Part shown: in pieces, positions 8,173 through 15,961 of the stretch
How the letters are laid out: each line of letters starts with the position of its first letter
How positions within the stretch are numbered: position 1 is the stretch's first letter
NCBI RefSeq assembly: GCF_016908515.1
Contig: NZ_JAFBEA010000006.1
Coordinates: 186,001-250,000 of the forward strand
DNA: 64,000 bases
Source: Virgibacillus halotolerans
GTDB lineage: Bacteria > Bacillota > Bacilli > Bacillales > Amphibacillaceae
Reading direction: 5' to 3'
Translations under genes and position numbers: made by a program
The notes under the pieces: model-generated
The model's database searches: none
Told to the model about the DNA's origin: nothing
Seen by the model: the letters and a program-made list of their open reading frames with translations, nothing else

Positions 8173-8835
8173 ATGATTGGAAGATTTGATTGGACAGGTG
8201 TTATTGAATTTTTACCAGAAATACTTAAAGGTTTATATTATACACTATTGATCTCGATTGTCGGGCTTGTTATCGGGTTTGCACTCGGTGCGGTATTTGG
8301 CTTAGGGAGGGTTTCGAAGAATAAGTTCGCATATGCCATATCAACGGTTTATATTGAGATTATCCGTGGAACGCCGGTTTTAGTACAGGCCATATGGATA
8401 TTCTATGCACTACCACTGATTATCCATTACACGTTGGATTCAGTTGTAGCGGGTATCATTGTTATTGCTGTGAATTCAGGCGCATATATTGCGGAAATCG
8501 TGCGTGGAGCAGTTGATTCCATCGCGAAAGGACAGATGGAGGCCGGACGTTCACTTGGACTGAATCAACGGCAGACGATGCAGCATATTATTTGGCCGCA
8601 AGCACTTAAGCGGATGATTCCTCCACTAGGTAATCAGTTTATCATTAGCATTAAAGATACATCTCTATTATCTGTAATTCTTGTACCGGAATTAATTTTT
8701 CAAGGTCGACTAATTGCCGCAAACCACTTTAATGCTGTGGAAATATATACAACGGTTGCTATCTTTTATCTTGCTATTACACTGACATTATCTCTCATCT
8801 TACGTTTCGTTGAAAGGAGGTTGAATGTCCAGTGA
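8173..8835 (+). CDS. glnP: Polar amino acid ABC transporter permease (GlnP-like)
   Basis: A 220-residue membrane protein of the HisM/GlnP family with about five transmembrane helices. The N-terminal [25 protein letters not shown] and the EAA loop ([34 protein letters not shown] region) are diagnostic; the EAA loop docks onto the ATPase. A single permease gene is present, so the channel is probably a homodimer. Its stop overlaps the GTG start of the ATPase gene (GTGA), indicating translational coupling. Confidence 0.9.
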   Translation: MIGRFDWTGVIEFLPEILKGLYYTLLISIVGLVIGFALGAVFGLGRVSKNKFAYAISTVYIEIIRGTPVLVQAIWIFYALPLIIHYTLDSVVAGIIVIAVNSGAYIAEIVRGAVDSIAKGQMEAGRSLGLNQRQTMQHIIWPQALKRMIPPLGNQFIISIKDTSLLSVILVPELIFQGRLIAANHFNAVEIYTTVAIFYLAITLTLSLILRFVERRLNVQ

Positions 8836-9554
8836 TACATGTGGAAAACTTATGTAAAAAATTTGGTGATCTAGAAGTATTGAAAGGGATTAACTGTCAC
8901 ATTCATCCACAGGAAGTGGTTTGCGTCATTGGTCCGAGTGGTTCTGGTAAAAGTACGTTTCTCCGTTGCTTAAATATGCTGGAGACGATGACCAGTGGGG
9001 AAATTGTTATCGATGGGGACCATTTAAGTGATCCAAAGACAGATATCAATGCCGTCCGTACAGAGGTTGGCATGGTGTTTCAACAGTTTAATCTGTTTCC
9101 GCATAAATCTGTGGTAGAAAATGTAATGCTTGCACCAAAATTGGTTAGAAAACTCGATAAGGGAGAAGCGAGAAAACGGGCATTGGCCTTACTGGAAAAG
9201 GTCGGTATTTCTGAAAAGGCTGACAGTTATCCGGAACAATTATCGGGTGGGCAGCAGCAACGTGTCGCGATTGCTCGTTCACTTGCTATGGAGCCGAAAA
9301 TGATGTTGTTTGATGAACCAACCTCTGCCCTTGATCCGGAGTTGGTCGGCGAAGTACTTGAAGTGATGAAACAACTTGCACATGAAGGAATGACCATGGT
9401 TGTTGTTACCCATGAAATGGGATTTGCTCGCGAAGTAGGGGATCGCGTCTTGTTTATGGATGGGGGCATCATTGAAGAAGAAGGTGATCCCGAACAAATA
9501 TTCAAAGCTCCAAAATCAGAACGCACAAAAGCATTTTTGAACAAAATTTTATAA
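8832..9554 (+). CDS. glnQ: Polar amino acid ABC transporter ATPase (GlnQ-like)
   Basis: A 240-residue ABC ATPase. The Walker A motif is GPSGSGKST, the Q-loop is [10 protein letters not shown], and the signature is [17 protein letters not shown]. Walker B is [13 protein letters not shown] and the H-loop is [12 protein letters not shown]. This pattern is typical of the GlnQ/HisP subfamily. It powers import with the upstream permease and lipoprotein. Confidence 0.93.
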   Translation: MIHVENLCKKFGDLEVLKGINCHIHPQEVVCVIGPSGSGKSTFLRCLNMLETMTSGEIVIDGDHLSDPKTDINAVRTEVGMVFQQFNLFPHKSVVENVMLAPKLVRKLDKGEARKRALALLEKVGISEKADSYPEQLSGGQQQRVAIARSLAMEPKMMLFDEPTSALDPELVGEVLEVMKQLAHEGMTMVVVTHEMGFAREVGDRVLFMDGGIIEEEGDPEQIFKAPKSERTKAFLNKIL

Positions 9555-9571
9555 AAGTTAAGCCATCTAGT

Positions 9572-9598
9572 CTGCATCCGTTTGATGCAGATTTTTTT
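9572..9598 (+). terminator. terminator of the glnHPQ operon
   Basis: The stem CTGCATC / GATGCAG with a 5-nt loop is followed by ATTTTTTT. Confidence 0.88.
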
Positions 9599-9695
9599 GG
9601 CAGTTAAAAAGTATAACTACTTTCTTACTGCATAAGTGCTAAGGCATACGCCAATTTTTCTAATGAAAAAAATAGTTACAGTTGAAATTATTTGA

Positions 9696-9724
9696 TTGAC
9701 AATTTAAAAGAAATAAACTATGGT
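9696..9724 (+). promoter_or_regulatory. putative sigma-A promoter of doeA
   Basis: The -35 is TTGACA (9696-9701) and the -10 is TATGGT (9719-9724), spaced 17 bp. The predicted start of transcription would lie about 6-8 bp before the operator at 9739. The transcript would carry a leader of roughly 215 nt. Confidence 0.55.
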
Positions 9725-9738
9725 GAAAGTGAAGATAG

Positions 9739-9753
9739 TGTCGACAATCGACA
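9739..9753. promoter_or_regulatory. predicted GntR-family operator upstream of doeA
   Basis: TGTCGACAATCGACA is a perfect palindrome with 6-bp arms and a 3-bp centre. An identical 15-mer lies in front of the gntR gene at 12325-12339. Palindromes of this size and symmetry are typical of FadR-subfamily GntR repressors. Confidence 0.75.
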
Positions 9754-9793
9754 TTGCTCATAGTACGATAAGTACTATATGCACACATCTTTA

Positions 9794-9807
9794 TGTAAGT
9801 GCTTACA
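9794..9807. promoter_or_regulatory. candidate cre (CcpA) site in the doeA leader
   Basis: TGTAAGTGCTTACA has perfect 6-bp arms. It differs from the catabolite-responsive consensus TGWAANCGNTNWCA at one position (T instead of C in the centre). It lies downstream of the putative promoter, where a roadblock could operate. A TATAAT at 9809-9814 has no good -35. Confidence 0.4.
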
Positions 9808-9947
9808 ATATAATGAGGTGGGTGAGGATAGACCGGGTTGGAGCCTGGAATAGCTTAAAGTAGTAATCGCCGCAGAACGCATGCCACAGGAGTTACTGAT
9901 GTTTGAAAATTTTAGATGAATGCATCATTTATGTACGAAGGGAAGGG

Positions 9948-11141
9948 ATGGATGTGATAGCATTTTCTATCGTGGAGTTTGAACAAAGGTTGTCAAAAAC
10001 AAGAGAGCGGATGGCGGATGCGGGTATTGATGTTCTGCTAGTAACAGACCCAGCAAACATGAACTACTTAAGCGGGTACAATGCCTGGTCATTTTATGTT
10101 CACCAAGCGCTGGTGGTATTCCTTGATGAAGATCAGCCATACTGGATTGGTCGAAGCATGGATGCCAGTGCTGCCAGACATACGACCTGGTTAGATGAGG
10201 CGCATATTTATCCATATGCAGATCATTATGTCCAGTCATCTATTAGGCACCCAATGGATTTCATTTGTGATCTATTAAGAAATAAAAATCGCGATAAACA
10301 TGTCATTGCTTTGGAGATGGATGCATATTATTTTACGGCAAAAAACTATCTTCAACTAACACAAGGGTTGCCCAATGCTACTTTTATAGATGGTACAAAT
10401 TTAATCAATTGGATCCGCATCGTTAAATCGGATCAGGAAATTGAATATATTAAAAAAGCCGCAAAAATATCGGAAAAAGCGATGCAAGTAGCGTTCGATA
10501 TGATTAACGAAGGGGTCAGAGAATGTGATGTTGCTGCTGCAATATCACAGGCACAAATAAGCGGTACGGAGGAGTTTGGTGGGGATTATCCGTCCATTGT
10601 TCCGCTGCTTCCAACCGGTGAAAAAACATCTGCCTGTCATTTAACCTGGACAGAAGAAACGTTTAAACACGGTGAACCTGTCATCATTGAATTGGCTGGT
10701 TGCTACAGGCGATATCATTCACCATTAGCACGTACTGTGGTTCCAGGCGTGCCAACTGAAGAAATGAAAAAGCTTGGAGAAGTGGTTGTAGAAGGTCTAA
10801 ATGCAGCTTTAGATGTCGTCAAGCCGGGTGTTACAGCTACAGAGGTGGAAACGGCCTGGCGTCAGTCGATTGAGAAAAATGGTATTAAAAAAGAGTCTCG
10901 CATTGGGTACGCCATGGGGCTCAACTACCCTCCTGATTGGGGAGAACATACGGTTAGTCTACGTCAGGGAGATCACACCGTACTTGAGCCAAATATGACA
11001 TTTCATATGATTCCAACAATTGAGCTTGGTCACGCTGGAATGGAAATTAGTGAATCATTTCGCGTAACAGAAACCGGCTGCGAAGTACTTGCCGATTTTC
11101 CGAGAGAATTATACGTTAAACCCAATATTCGTTTAGCTTAA
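9948..11141 (+). CDS. doeA: Ectoine hydrolase DoeA/EutD (M24 peptidase fold)
   Basis: A pita-bread-fold enzyme of the M24 creatinase/prolidase superfamily, about 397 residues. The sequence follows ectoine hydrolase closely: VTDPANMNYLSGYNAWSFYV, HYVQSSIRHPMDF, MDAYYFTAKNYLQL, GGDYPSIVPLLPTG, YRRYHSPLARTV and GYAMGLNYPPDWGEHT. Ectoine hydrolase opens the ectoine ring to N-acetyl-diaminobutyrate in the cytoplasm. General Xaa-Pro dipeptidases lack this wording. The frame opens at TTG 9903, but GAAGGGAAGGG (9937-9947) points to ATG 9948 or GTG 9954. It is separated from the rest of the pathway by a divergent dehydrogenase gene, but shares an operator with the gntR gene. Confidence 0.88.
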   Translation: MDVIAFSIVEFEQRLSKTRERMADAGIDVLLVTDPANMNYLSGYNAWSFYVHQALVVFLDEDQPYWIGRSMDASAARHTTWLDEAHIYPYADHYVQSSIRHPMDFICDLLRNKNRDKHVIALEMDAYYFTAKNYLQLTQGLPNATFIDGTNLINWIRIVKSDQEIEYIKKAAKISEKAMQVAFDMINEGVRECDVAAAISQAQISGTEEFGGDYPSIVPLLPTGEKTSACHLTWTEETFKHGEPVIIELAGCYRRYHSPLARTVVPGVPTEEMKKLGEVVVEGLNAALDVVKPGVTATEVETAWRQSIEKNGIKKESRIGYAMGLNYPPDWGEHTVSLRQGDHTVLEPNMTFHMIPTIELGHAGMEISESFRVTETGCEVLADFPRELYVKPNIRLA

Positions 11142-11148
11142 GGAAAAT

Positions 11149-11194
11149 AAGACTGCCTTACAGTAGTTGAACAAATGTAAGACAGTCTCATTTT
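11149..11194. terminator. bidirectional terminator doeA / dehydrogenase
   Basis: The stem AAGACTGCCTTACA / TGTAAGACAGTCT (one bulge) is flanked by T-rich tracts in both directions, between convergent genes. Confidence 0.75.
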
Positions 11195-11204
11195 GGTATG
11201 ATTA

Positions 11205-12179
11205 TTATTTCCAAACTTCTGGGTTAATCAAACTTGGTGGTTTATTTCCATTTAAGCCTGCTTCGAGATTATCAGCTGCGTGCCTAGACATCTTTAATTC
11301 CGTTTCATTCGTAGATGATCCAATATGTGGCAATGTGACAACATTTTTCATCTTTAGTAGCGGGTTATCCGGATCCGTAGGTTCTTGTTCAAATACATCA
11401 AGACCTGCAGCTGCAATTTCACCGTTCTGAAGGGCCGCAATTAGATCCTGCTCCACGATCGTTTTTCCACGCGATCCATTAATGAAAATAGCCGATGCTT
11501 TCATTAACTGGAATTCCCGTTTGCCAATGTGACGTTCCGTTTCCGGTGTCAAGGGTGTCATCAGACAAACAAAATCAGATTCCATTAACAACTGATCCAT
11601 AGAACGGTATTTTGCACCGTATGTTTCTTCCGCGTGCGGCTTTTTGGAGCGCGTATGATATAAAATATCCATGTCAAAACCAAAATGTGCCCGCTTGGCT
11701 ATTGCATCGCCGATCCTCCCGAGACCAATAATTCCAAGTGTCTTATGGTGTACATCTGAACCAAAATAGTCGGATCCTAATGACTCTGTCCAATTTCCGC
11801 TTTTTACATAAGCATCCAGTTCAGGAATACGTCTGGCAGTAGCAATTAAAAGACCAAATATCGTATCAGCTACCGTATCGGTAAGAATTCCTGGTGTGTT
11901 CGTTGCCATAATACTTCGCCTGTTTAATTGTTCGATATCCAAGTTATTGTATCCGACAGAATTATTACTTACAATTTTAAGTTGTGGTGCATGGTTTAAC
12001 AGCTCTTCGTCGACTGTTAGATCCAAGCCAATAATGCCCTCTGCAGTCTGCAGCTGTTTTAAGAACTCAGGATCTCTTTTTGTATCAATATTTTTGAAAT
12101 AATGAACATCATATTTTTGTTGTAAGTCCTCCAATACCGGTTTTTCAACACGGTTGTAGGCGATGACCTTTTTCTTCAA
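11205..12179 (-). CDS. D-2-hydroxyacid dehydrogenase in the ectoine island
   Basis: An NAD(P)-dependent 2-ketoacid reductase of about 324 residues. It has a Rossmann motif, GIIGLGRIGDAIAKR. The catalytic Arg is in NGSRGK, Glu in VFEQEP and His in LPHIGSS. TTG at 12179 follows GGAGGGG by 6 nt and is preferred over the ATG that overlaps the ribosome-binding site. It is divergent from gntR, so its promoter lies beside the 12325 operator. The usual Proteobacterial ectoine clusters do not carry this gene. It may handle an oxidation product of the hydroxyectoine branch, but this is a guess. Confidence 0.85.
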   Translation of the reverse strand: MKKKVIAYNRVEKPVLEDLQQKYDVHYFKNIDTKRDPEFLKQLQTAEGIIGLDLTVDEELLNHAPQLKIVSNNSVGYNNLDIEQLNRRSIMATNTPGILTDTVADTIFGLLIATARRIPELDAYVKSGNWTESLGSDYFGSDVHHKTLGIIGLGRIGDAIAKRAHFGFDMDILYHTRSKKPHAEETYGAKYRSMDQLLMESDFVCLMTPLTPETERHIGKREFQLMKASAIFINGSRGKTIVEQDLIAALQNGEIAAAGLDVFEQEPTDPDNPLLKMKNVVTLPHIGSSTNETELKMSRHAADNLEAGLNGNKPPSLINPEVWK

Positions 12180-12282
12180 ATAATCCCCTCCCATTTACCA
12201 GCCATTCTACCCTAAAAATATAGGTAATGGGAGGAGATGTCAATATTAATACTTCATTATTTCAAATATTATATTTAAATGA

Positions 12283-12311
12283 TTGACATTCGAAAACACG
12301 TGATTTAACAT
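12283..12311 (+). promoter_or_regulatory. putative promoter of the gntR-led operon
   Basis: The -35 is TTGACA (12283-12288) and the -10 is TAACAT (12306-12311), with 17-bp spacing. The operator at 12325 begins 14 bp after the -10, the same geometry as at doeA. Confidence 0.55.
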
Positions 12312-12324
12312 AAAGTTAAGAGGT

Positions 12325-12339
12325 TGTCGACAATCGACA
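12325..12339. promoter_or_regulatory. predicted GntR-family operator upstream of gntR
   Basis: TGTCGACAATCGACA is identical to the site before doeA. Here the arms extend to 7 bp (TTGTCGA-CAA-TCGACAA, 12324-12340). The position between promoter and gene suggests autorepression. It could also affect the divergent dehydrogenase. Confidence 0.78.
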
Positions 12340-12379
12340 ATAACAATAGAAATTTTTGAAAGGGGTGACGCATACAGTT

Positions 12380-13033
12380 ATGAATGACACCGTTTTGCAG
12401 GAACCGTTAAGTCACATCATTGCAGAACATCTCCGACAACGAATATGGAGTAAAGATATTCATTTTGGTGATCGTTTAGTTGAAAGCGATTTAGCGGAAG
12501 AATTTGATGTTAGTCGGAGTACAATTCGGGAAGCATTGAGAATATTGGAGCATGAAGAACTGGTTATGAATAAGGCACGAAAGGGGACATATGTAGCAAC
12601 ATTTTCCAAACATGATGTAGAAGAAATTATTGAATTACGCACATTGCTGGAAACAGAAGCCTTTATGCAAGCATTACCTCATCTGGAGGAACAGCACTTT
12701 AAAACACTAAATCAGATGACAGAACAAATGAAAGTAAAAACTGATGAGGAAAATTGGAATGATCTGTTTGACTTAGATATGCAGTTTCATGGCTATATTG
12801 TGCATCTATGTAGCAATTCAAGAATCATTAAAATATATAATTCGCTTCAGATACAAATCAGAACTTATCTCGTACATCTCGATCAGTATTACTCCAGCTT
12901 TCAATCCTTTCATAAAGAACATGTTGACTTACTTGCAGCGCTATTAACGAAAGATAGCGAAATAGTGAAAGAGAAAGTCAAAAACCATATTACGTATGTG
13001 GAGGAGAATTTACTTGGGGTTCATCAATTATAA
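12380..13033 (+). CDS. GntR-family (FadR/FCD subfamily) transcriptional regulator
   Basis: A 217-residue regulator. The N-terminal winged helix-turn-helix spans about residues 10-70 (IIAEHLRQRIWSKDI, LAEEFDVSRSTIREALRILE, KARKGTYVATF). It is followed by an all-helical FCD ligand-binding domain with the metal-type His and Asp pattern (DLDMQFHGYIVHLC and the C-terminal KNHITYVEENL). This differs from EnuR, the MocR-type regulator of Proteobacterial ectoine genes, which carries an aminotransferase domain. ATG 12380 is chosen with AGGGGTG upstream; the frame extends to TTG 12356. It heads the catabolic operon and probably represses it and doeA until an ectoine-derived ligand binds. Confidence 0.88.
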   Translation: MNDTVLQEPLSHIIAEHLRQRIWSKDIHFGDRLVESDLAEEFDVSRSTIREALRILEHEELVMNKARKGTYVATFSKHDVEEIIELRTLLETEAFMQALPHLEEQHFKTLNQMTEQMKVKTDEENWNDLFDLDMQFHGYIVHLCSNSRIIKIYNSLQIQIRTYLVHLDQYYSSFQSFHKEHVDLLAALLTKDSEIVKEKVKNHITYVEENLLGVHQL

Positions 13034-13067
13034 AAAAATAGTTTAGAAGCTTGGGAGGTTTTATAAA

Positions 13068-14426
13068 ATGACTAGATCATATGCTAATGTGCAAACAGCG
13101 TTACCGGGACCAAAGGCAAAGCAGTGGCTTGATCGAAGACATGATATTGTTCCTGATGGGGTTAGTTATGGCATTCCGACTTTTATCGAAAAGGCTGAAG
13201 GAGCAATACTGGAAGATATAGATGGTAACCGGTTTATCGATTTTGCCGGTGCGATTGGAACAATCAACGTCGGCCACCGTCATCCTACTGTTGTAAGAGC
13301 ACTACATGACCAGATCGATCGTTATATCCATACCGGCTTTAATGTGATGATGTATGACCCATATATTGAACTCGCGGAGAAGATAGCGGCACTCGCACCA
13401 GGGTCATTTGACAAAAAAGTAATGTTCTTGAACAGTGGAGCTGAGGCTGTAGAGAATGCAGTGAAAATCGCCCGTAAATATACGAATAGGCAAGCAGTTG
13501 TCTCCTTTTCAGGTGGGTTTCATGGTCGCACATTGATGACCATGTCTTTAACAGGAAAAGTGAGACCATATAAATATGAATATGGTCCATTTGCACCGGA
13601 AGTTTATCATGCTGCATATCCTTACAGTTATCGTCGCCCAGCATCTATGAGTGATGCGGCATACAGTCAATTTTTATTGGATGAACTGGAAAGATTTTTT
13701 ATTACTGAGGTTGCACCTGAAAATGTTGCAGCGGTTGTTATGGAGCCGGTACAAGGTGAGAGCGGTTTTATTATTCCAGACAAAGCTTTTGTCCAGGGCG
13801 TGTATGATCTTTGTAAAAAACATGGCATATTACTTATAGCCGATGAAATACAAACGGGTTTCGGTCGTACAGGTAAATATTTTGCTATGGAGCATTTCGA
13901 CGTTGAACCAGATTTGATAACAATTTCAAAATCGATGGCTGCTGGTGTACCGATAAGCGGTGTAATCGGCAGAAAAGAGCTCATGGATGATGCGAACTCA
14001 GGAGAACTCGGTGGAACGTATTGTGGTAGTCCATTGGGGTGTAGCGCAGGCCTTGCGGTCCTGAAAGTGATGGAGGAAGAGCAAATTAACAAACGAGCAG
14101 CAGTTATTGGTGATAAGGTAATGGGGAAATTCCGGGAAATGTATGATCGCTATGAGGTCGTTGGTGATATTCGGGGGCTTGGAGCGATGTGCGCAATGGA
14201 ATTCGTTACGGATAAGGAAAGTAAAACACCGGCAAAGCAATTGACAGGTCAAATATTAAAAGAAGCGCAAAAGCGTGGTGTCATTGCATTAAATGCAGGG
14301 GTTTATGACAATGTGATTCGGCTGTTGATGCCACTTGTGATTACCGATGAACAGCTGGATGAGGGGTTGGATATTCTTGATGAATCGATTGCGGCGGTTG
14401 TTGCCAAGGCTGAAGCAGTAAAATAA
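13068..14426 (+). CDS. doeD: Class III aminotransferase (DoeD-like diaminobutyrate transaminase)
   Basis: A PLP-dependent class III transaminase of 452 residues, GABA/ornithine aminotransferase group. The cofactor region has NSGAEAVENAVKIAR and SGGFHGRT. The PLP Asp is in LLIADEIQTGFGRTG and the Schiff-base Lys is in ITISKSMAAGVP. In this context the expected reaction is L-2,4-diaminobutyrate to aspartate semialdehyde. A plain 4-aminobutyrate transaminase would look very similar, so the substrate is inferred from the neighbours. The start ATG follows GGGAGG, and the gene lies 34 nt after gntR. Confidence 0.82.
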   Translation: MTRSYANVQTALPGPKAKQWLDRRHDIVPDGVSYGIPTFIEKAEGAILEDIDGNRFIDFAGAIGTINVGHRHPTVVRALHDQIDRYIHTGFNVMMYDPYIELAEKIAALAPGSFDKKVMFLNSGAEAVENAVKIARKYTNRQAVVSFSGGFHGRTLMTMSLTGKVRPYKYEYGPFAPEVYHAAYPYSYRRPASMSDAAYSQFLLDELERFFITEVAPENVAAVVMEPVQGESGFIIPDKAFVQGVYDLCKKHGILLIADEIQTGFGRTGKYFAMEHFDVEPDLITISKSMAAGVPISGVIGRKELMDDANSGELGGTYCGSPLGCSAGLAVLKVMEEEQINKRAAVIGDKVMGKFREMYDRYEVVGDIRGLGAMCAMEFVTDKESKTPAKQLTGQILKEAQKRGVIALNAGVYDNVIRLLMPLVITDEQLDEGLDILDESIAAVVAKAEAVK

Positions 14427-14448
14427 AGGTTTGAGGAGGGGGACGCAA

Positions 14449-15879
14449 ATGGAAAATTATGCGATGCATATTAACGGTAACTGGGTTGGAGAGGAACTAG
14501 ATACATTGTCGGTCATAAACCCGGCAAATAACGAAACAGTTGGTACAGTTCCTATCGGTGGAGAAGCTGAAGCAAATAAGGCGATTGAAGCAGCGCATCA
14601 TGCATTTGGTGCATGGTCTAAGCTCACTGCATATGAACGATCTGCTTATTTAGAACGACTCCATGATCTGATGCTGGAAAACCAGGAGGAATTAGCACAA
14701 ATCATGACATTGGAAATGGGTAAGCCCATCCATGAATCAAGGGGAGAAGTGAACTATGCAGCTTCTTTTATTAAATGGTTTGCAGAGGAAGGTAAGCGCA
14801 TATATGGTGAAACGATTCCAGCACACGTAAAAGGTAAGCGGTTGCAGGTCTGGAGAAAACCAGTTGGTGTTGTCGCAGCAATAACGCCGTGGAATTTTCC
14901 TGCCGCTATGCTAACAAGGAAAATGGGGCCCGCGCTTGCCGCTGGATGCACCGTAATTATGAAGCCTTCCAGTGAAAGTCCAATCACAGCAGTCAAATTG
15001 ATGGAGCTTTGTGAAGAGGCAGGATTTCCTAAAGGCGTCGTGAACCTTGTGACGGGATCCTCCTCTAAAATCGCCAAGGCGTTAATGGAAGATAATCGGG
15101 TACGCAAGATTACATTTACCGGATCCACTGAAGTTGGGAAAATATTGATCAGACAAAGTGCAGACCAGGTAAAACGATTATCTTTAGAATTGGGGGGGCA
15201 CGCACCGTTGATCGTATTAGATGATGCTGATATTGATACTGCCGTGGCGGGGGCGATAGCTTCTAAATTTAGAAATGCTGGCCAGACCTGTATTTGTGCT
15301 AACCGCGTTTATGTTCAGTCAGGTGTTTACGAGGAGTTTTTAGAGAAATTCTCAAAGAAAGTTGAAAAATTAACTGTCGGTAATGGGCTGGATGAATCGG
15401 TTGATATTGGTCCATTAATTAATCAAGCTGGTTTAGAAAAGGTAACACGTCATGTGGATGAAGCTGTCGCTAAAGGGGCTTCAGTAGTGACAGGTGGGAA
15501 GTCGATTACAGATCAAGGTGGTGTATTTTATAGTCCGACAGTGATCGGTGATGTCGATCCATCTATGGTGATCATGCAGGAAGAAACATTTGGCCCAGTA
15601 GCACCGGTACAAAAAGTAGAAACGGAAGCAGAAGCAATTGCATTCGCGAATGATACTCCCTATGGTTTAGCTGCTTATGTTTTTACGGAAAGTGTTGCAA
15701 GAGGTATGCAAGTGATTGAGCAACTGGATTACGGTATCGTTGGCTGGAATGATGGCGCACCATCAGCTGCACAAGTCCCATTTGGTGGTATGAAAGAGAG
15801 CGGGATTGGTCGAGAAGGAGGCCGAGAAGGCATTGAGGAATTCCTGGAATCACAATATGTTTCGATCGGTATGAAATAG
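14449..15879 (+). CDS. doeC: Semialdehyde dehydrogenase (DoeC-like)
   Basis: An NAD(P)-dependent aldehyde dehydrogenase of 476 residues, close to succinate-semialdehyde dehydrogenases. Visible motifs are TPWNFPAAMLTRKMGPALAA, the cofactor loop FTGSTEVGK, the general base Glu in LELGGHAP and the nucleophile Cys in GQTCICANR. In the ectoine route it would oxidise aspartate semialdehyde to aspartate. ATG 14449 follows GAGGAGGGGG and is preferred to the frame opening at 14431. It is 22 nt from the aminotransferase gene, so the two are co-transcribed. Confidence 0.83.
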   Translation: MENYAMHINGNWVGEELDTLSVINPANNETVGTVPIGGEAEANKAIEAAHHAFGAWSKLTAYERSAYLERLHDLMLENQEELAQIMTLEMGKPIHESRGEVNYAASFIKWFAEEGKRIYGETIPAHVKGKRLQVWRKPVGVVAAITPWNFPAAMLTRKMGPALAAGCTVIMKPSSESPITAVKLMELCEEAGFPKGVVNLVTGSSSKIAKALMEDNRVRKITFTGSTEVGKILIRQSADQVKRLSLELGGHAPLIVLDDADIDTAVAGAIASKFRNAGQTCICANRVYVQSGVYEEFLEKFSKKVEKLTVGNGLDESVDIGPLINQAGLEKVTRHVDEAVAKGASVVTGGKSITDQGGVFYSPTVIGDVDPSMVIMQEETFGPVAPVQKVETEAEAIAFANDTPYGLAAYVFTESVARGMQVIEQLDYGIVGWNDGAPSAAQVPFGGMKESGIGREGGREGIEEFLESQYVSIGMK

Positions 15880-15961
15880 CAGATATTGTTACACACTTTC
15901 GTAGATTACTGCACGATTTTGAGTGCATATCCAGCCTTACAATAAAAAGGAAGTGGTCGAT

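Noticed and set aside
9227-9577. 116-residue minus-strand ORF over glnQ
   Set aside because: It is an antisense shadow of the ABC ATPase reading frame.
9813-9863. 16-codon leader peptide in the doeA 5' region
   Set aside because: There is no Shine-Dalgarno, no amino-acid run and no attenuator hairpin next to it.
9948-11141. Generic Xaa-Pro dipeptidase
   Set aside because: The sequence wording and the pathway neighbours fit ectoine hydrolase far better than prolidases.
12380-13033. EnuR-type (MocR) ectoine regulator
   Set aside because: At 217 residues it has no aminotransferase domain. It is a FadR/FCD-type GntR protein.
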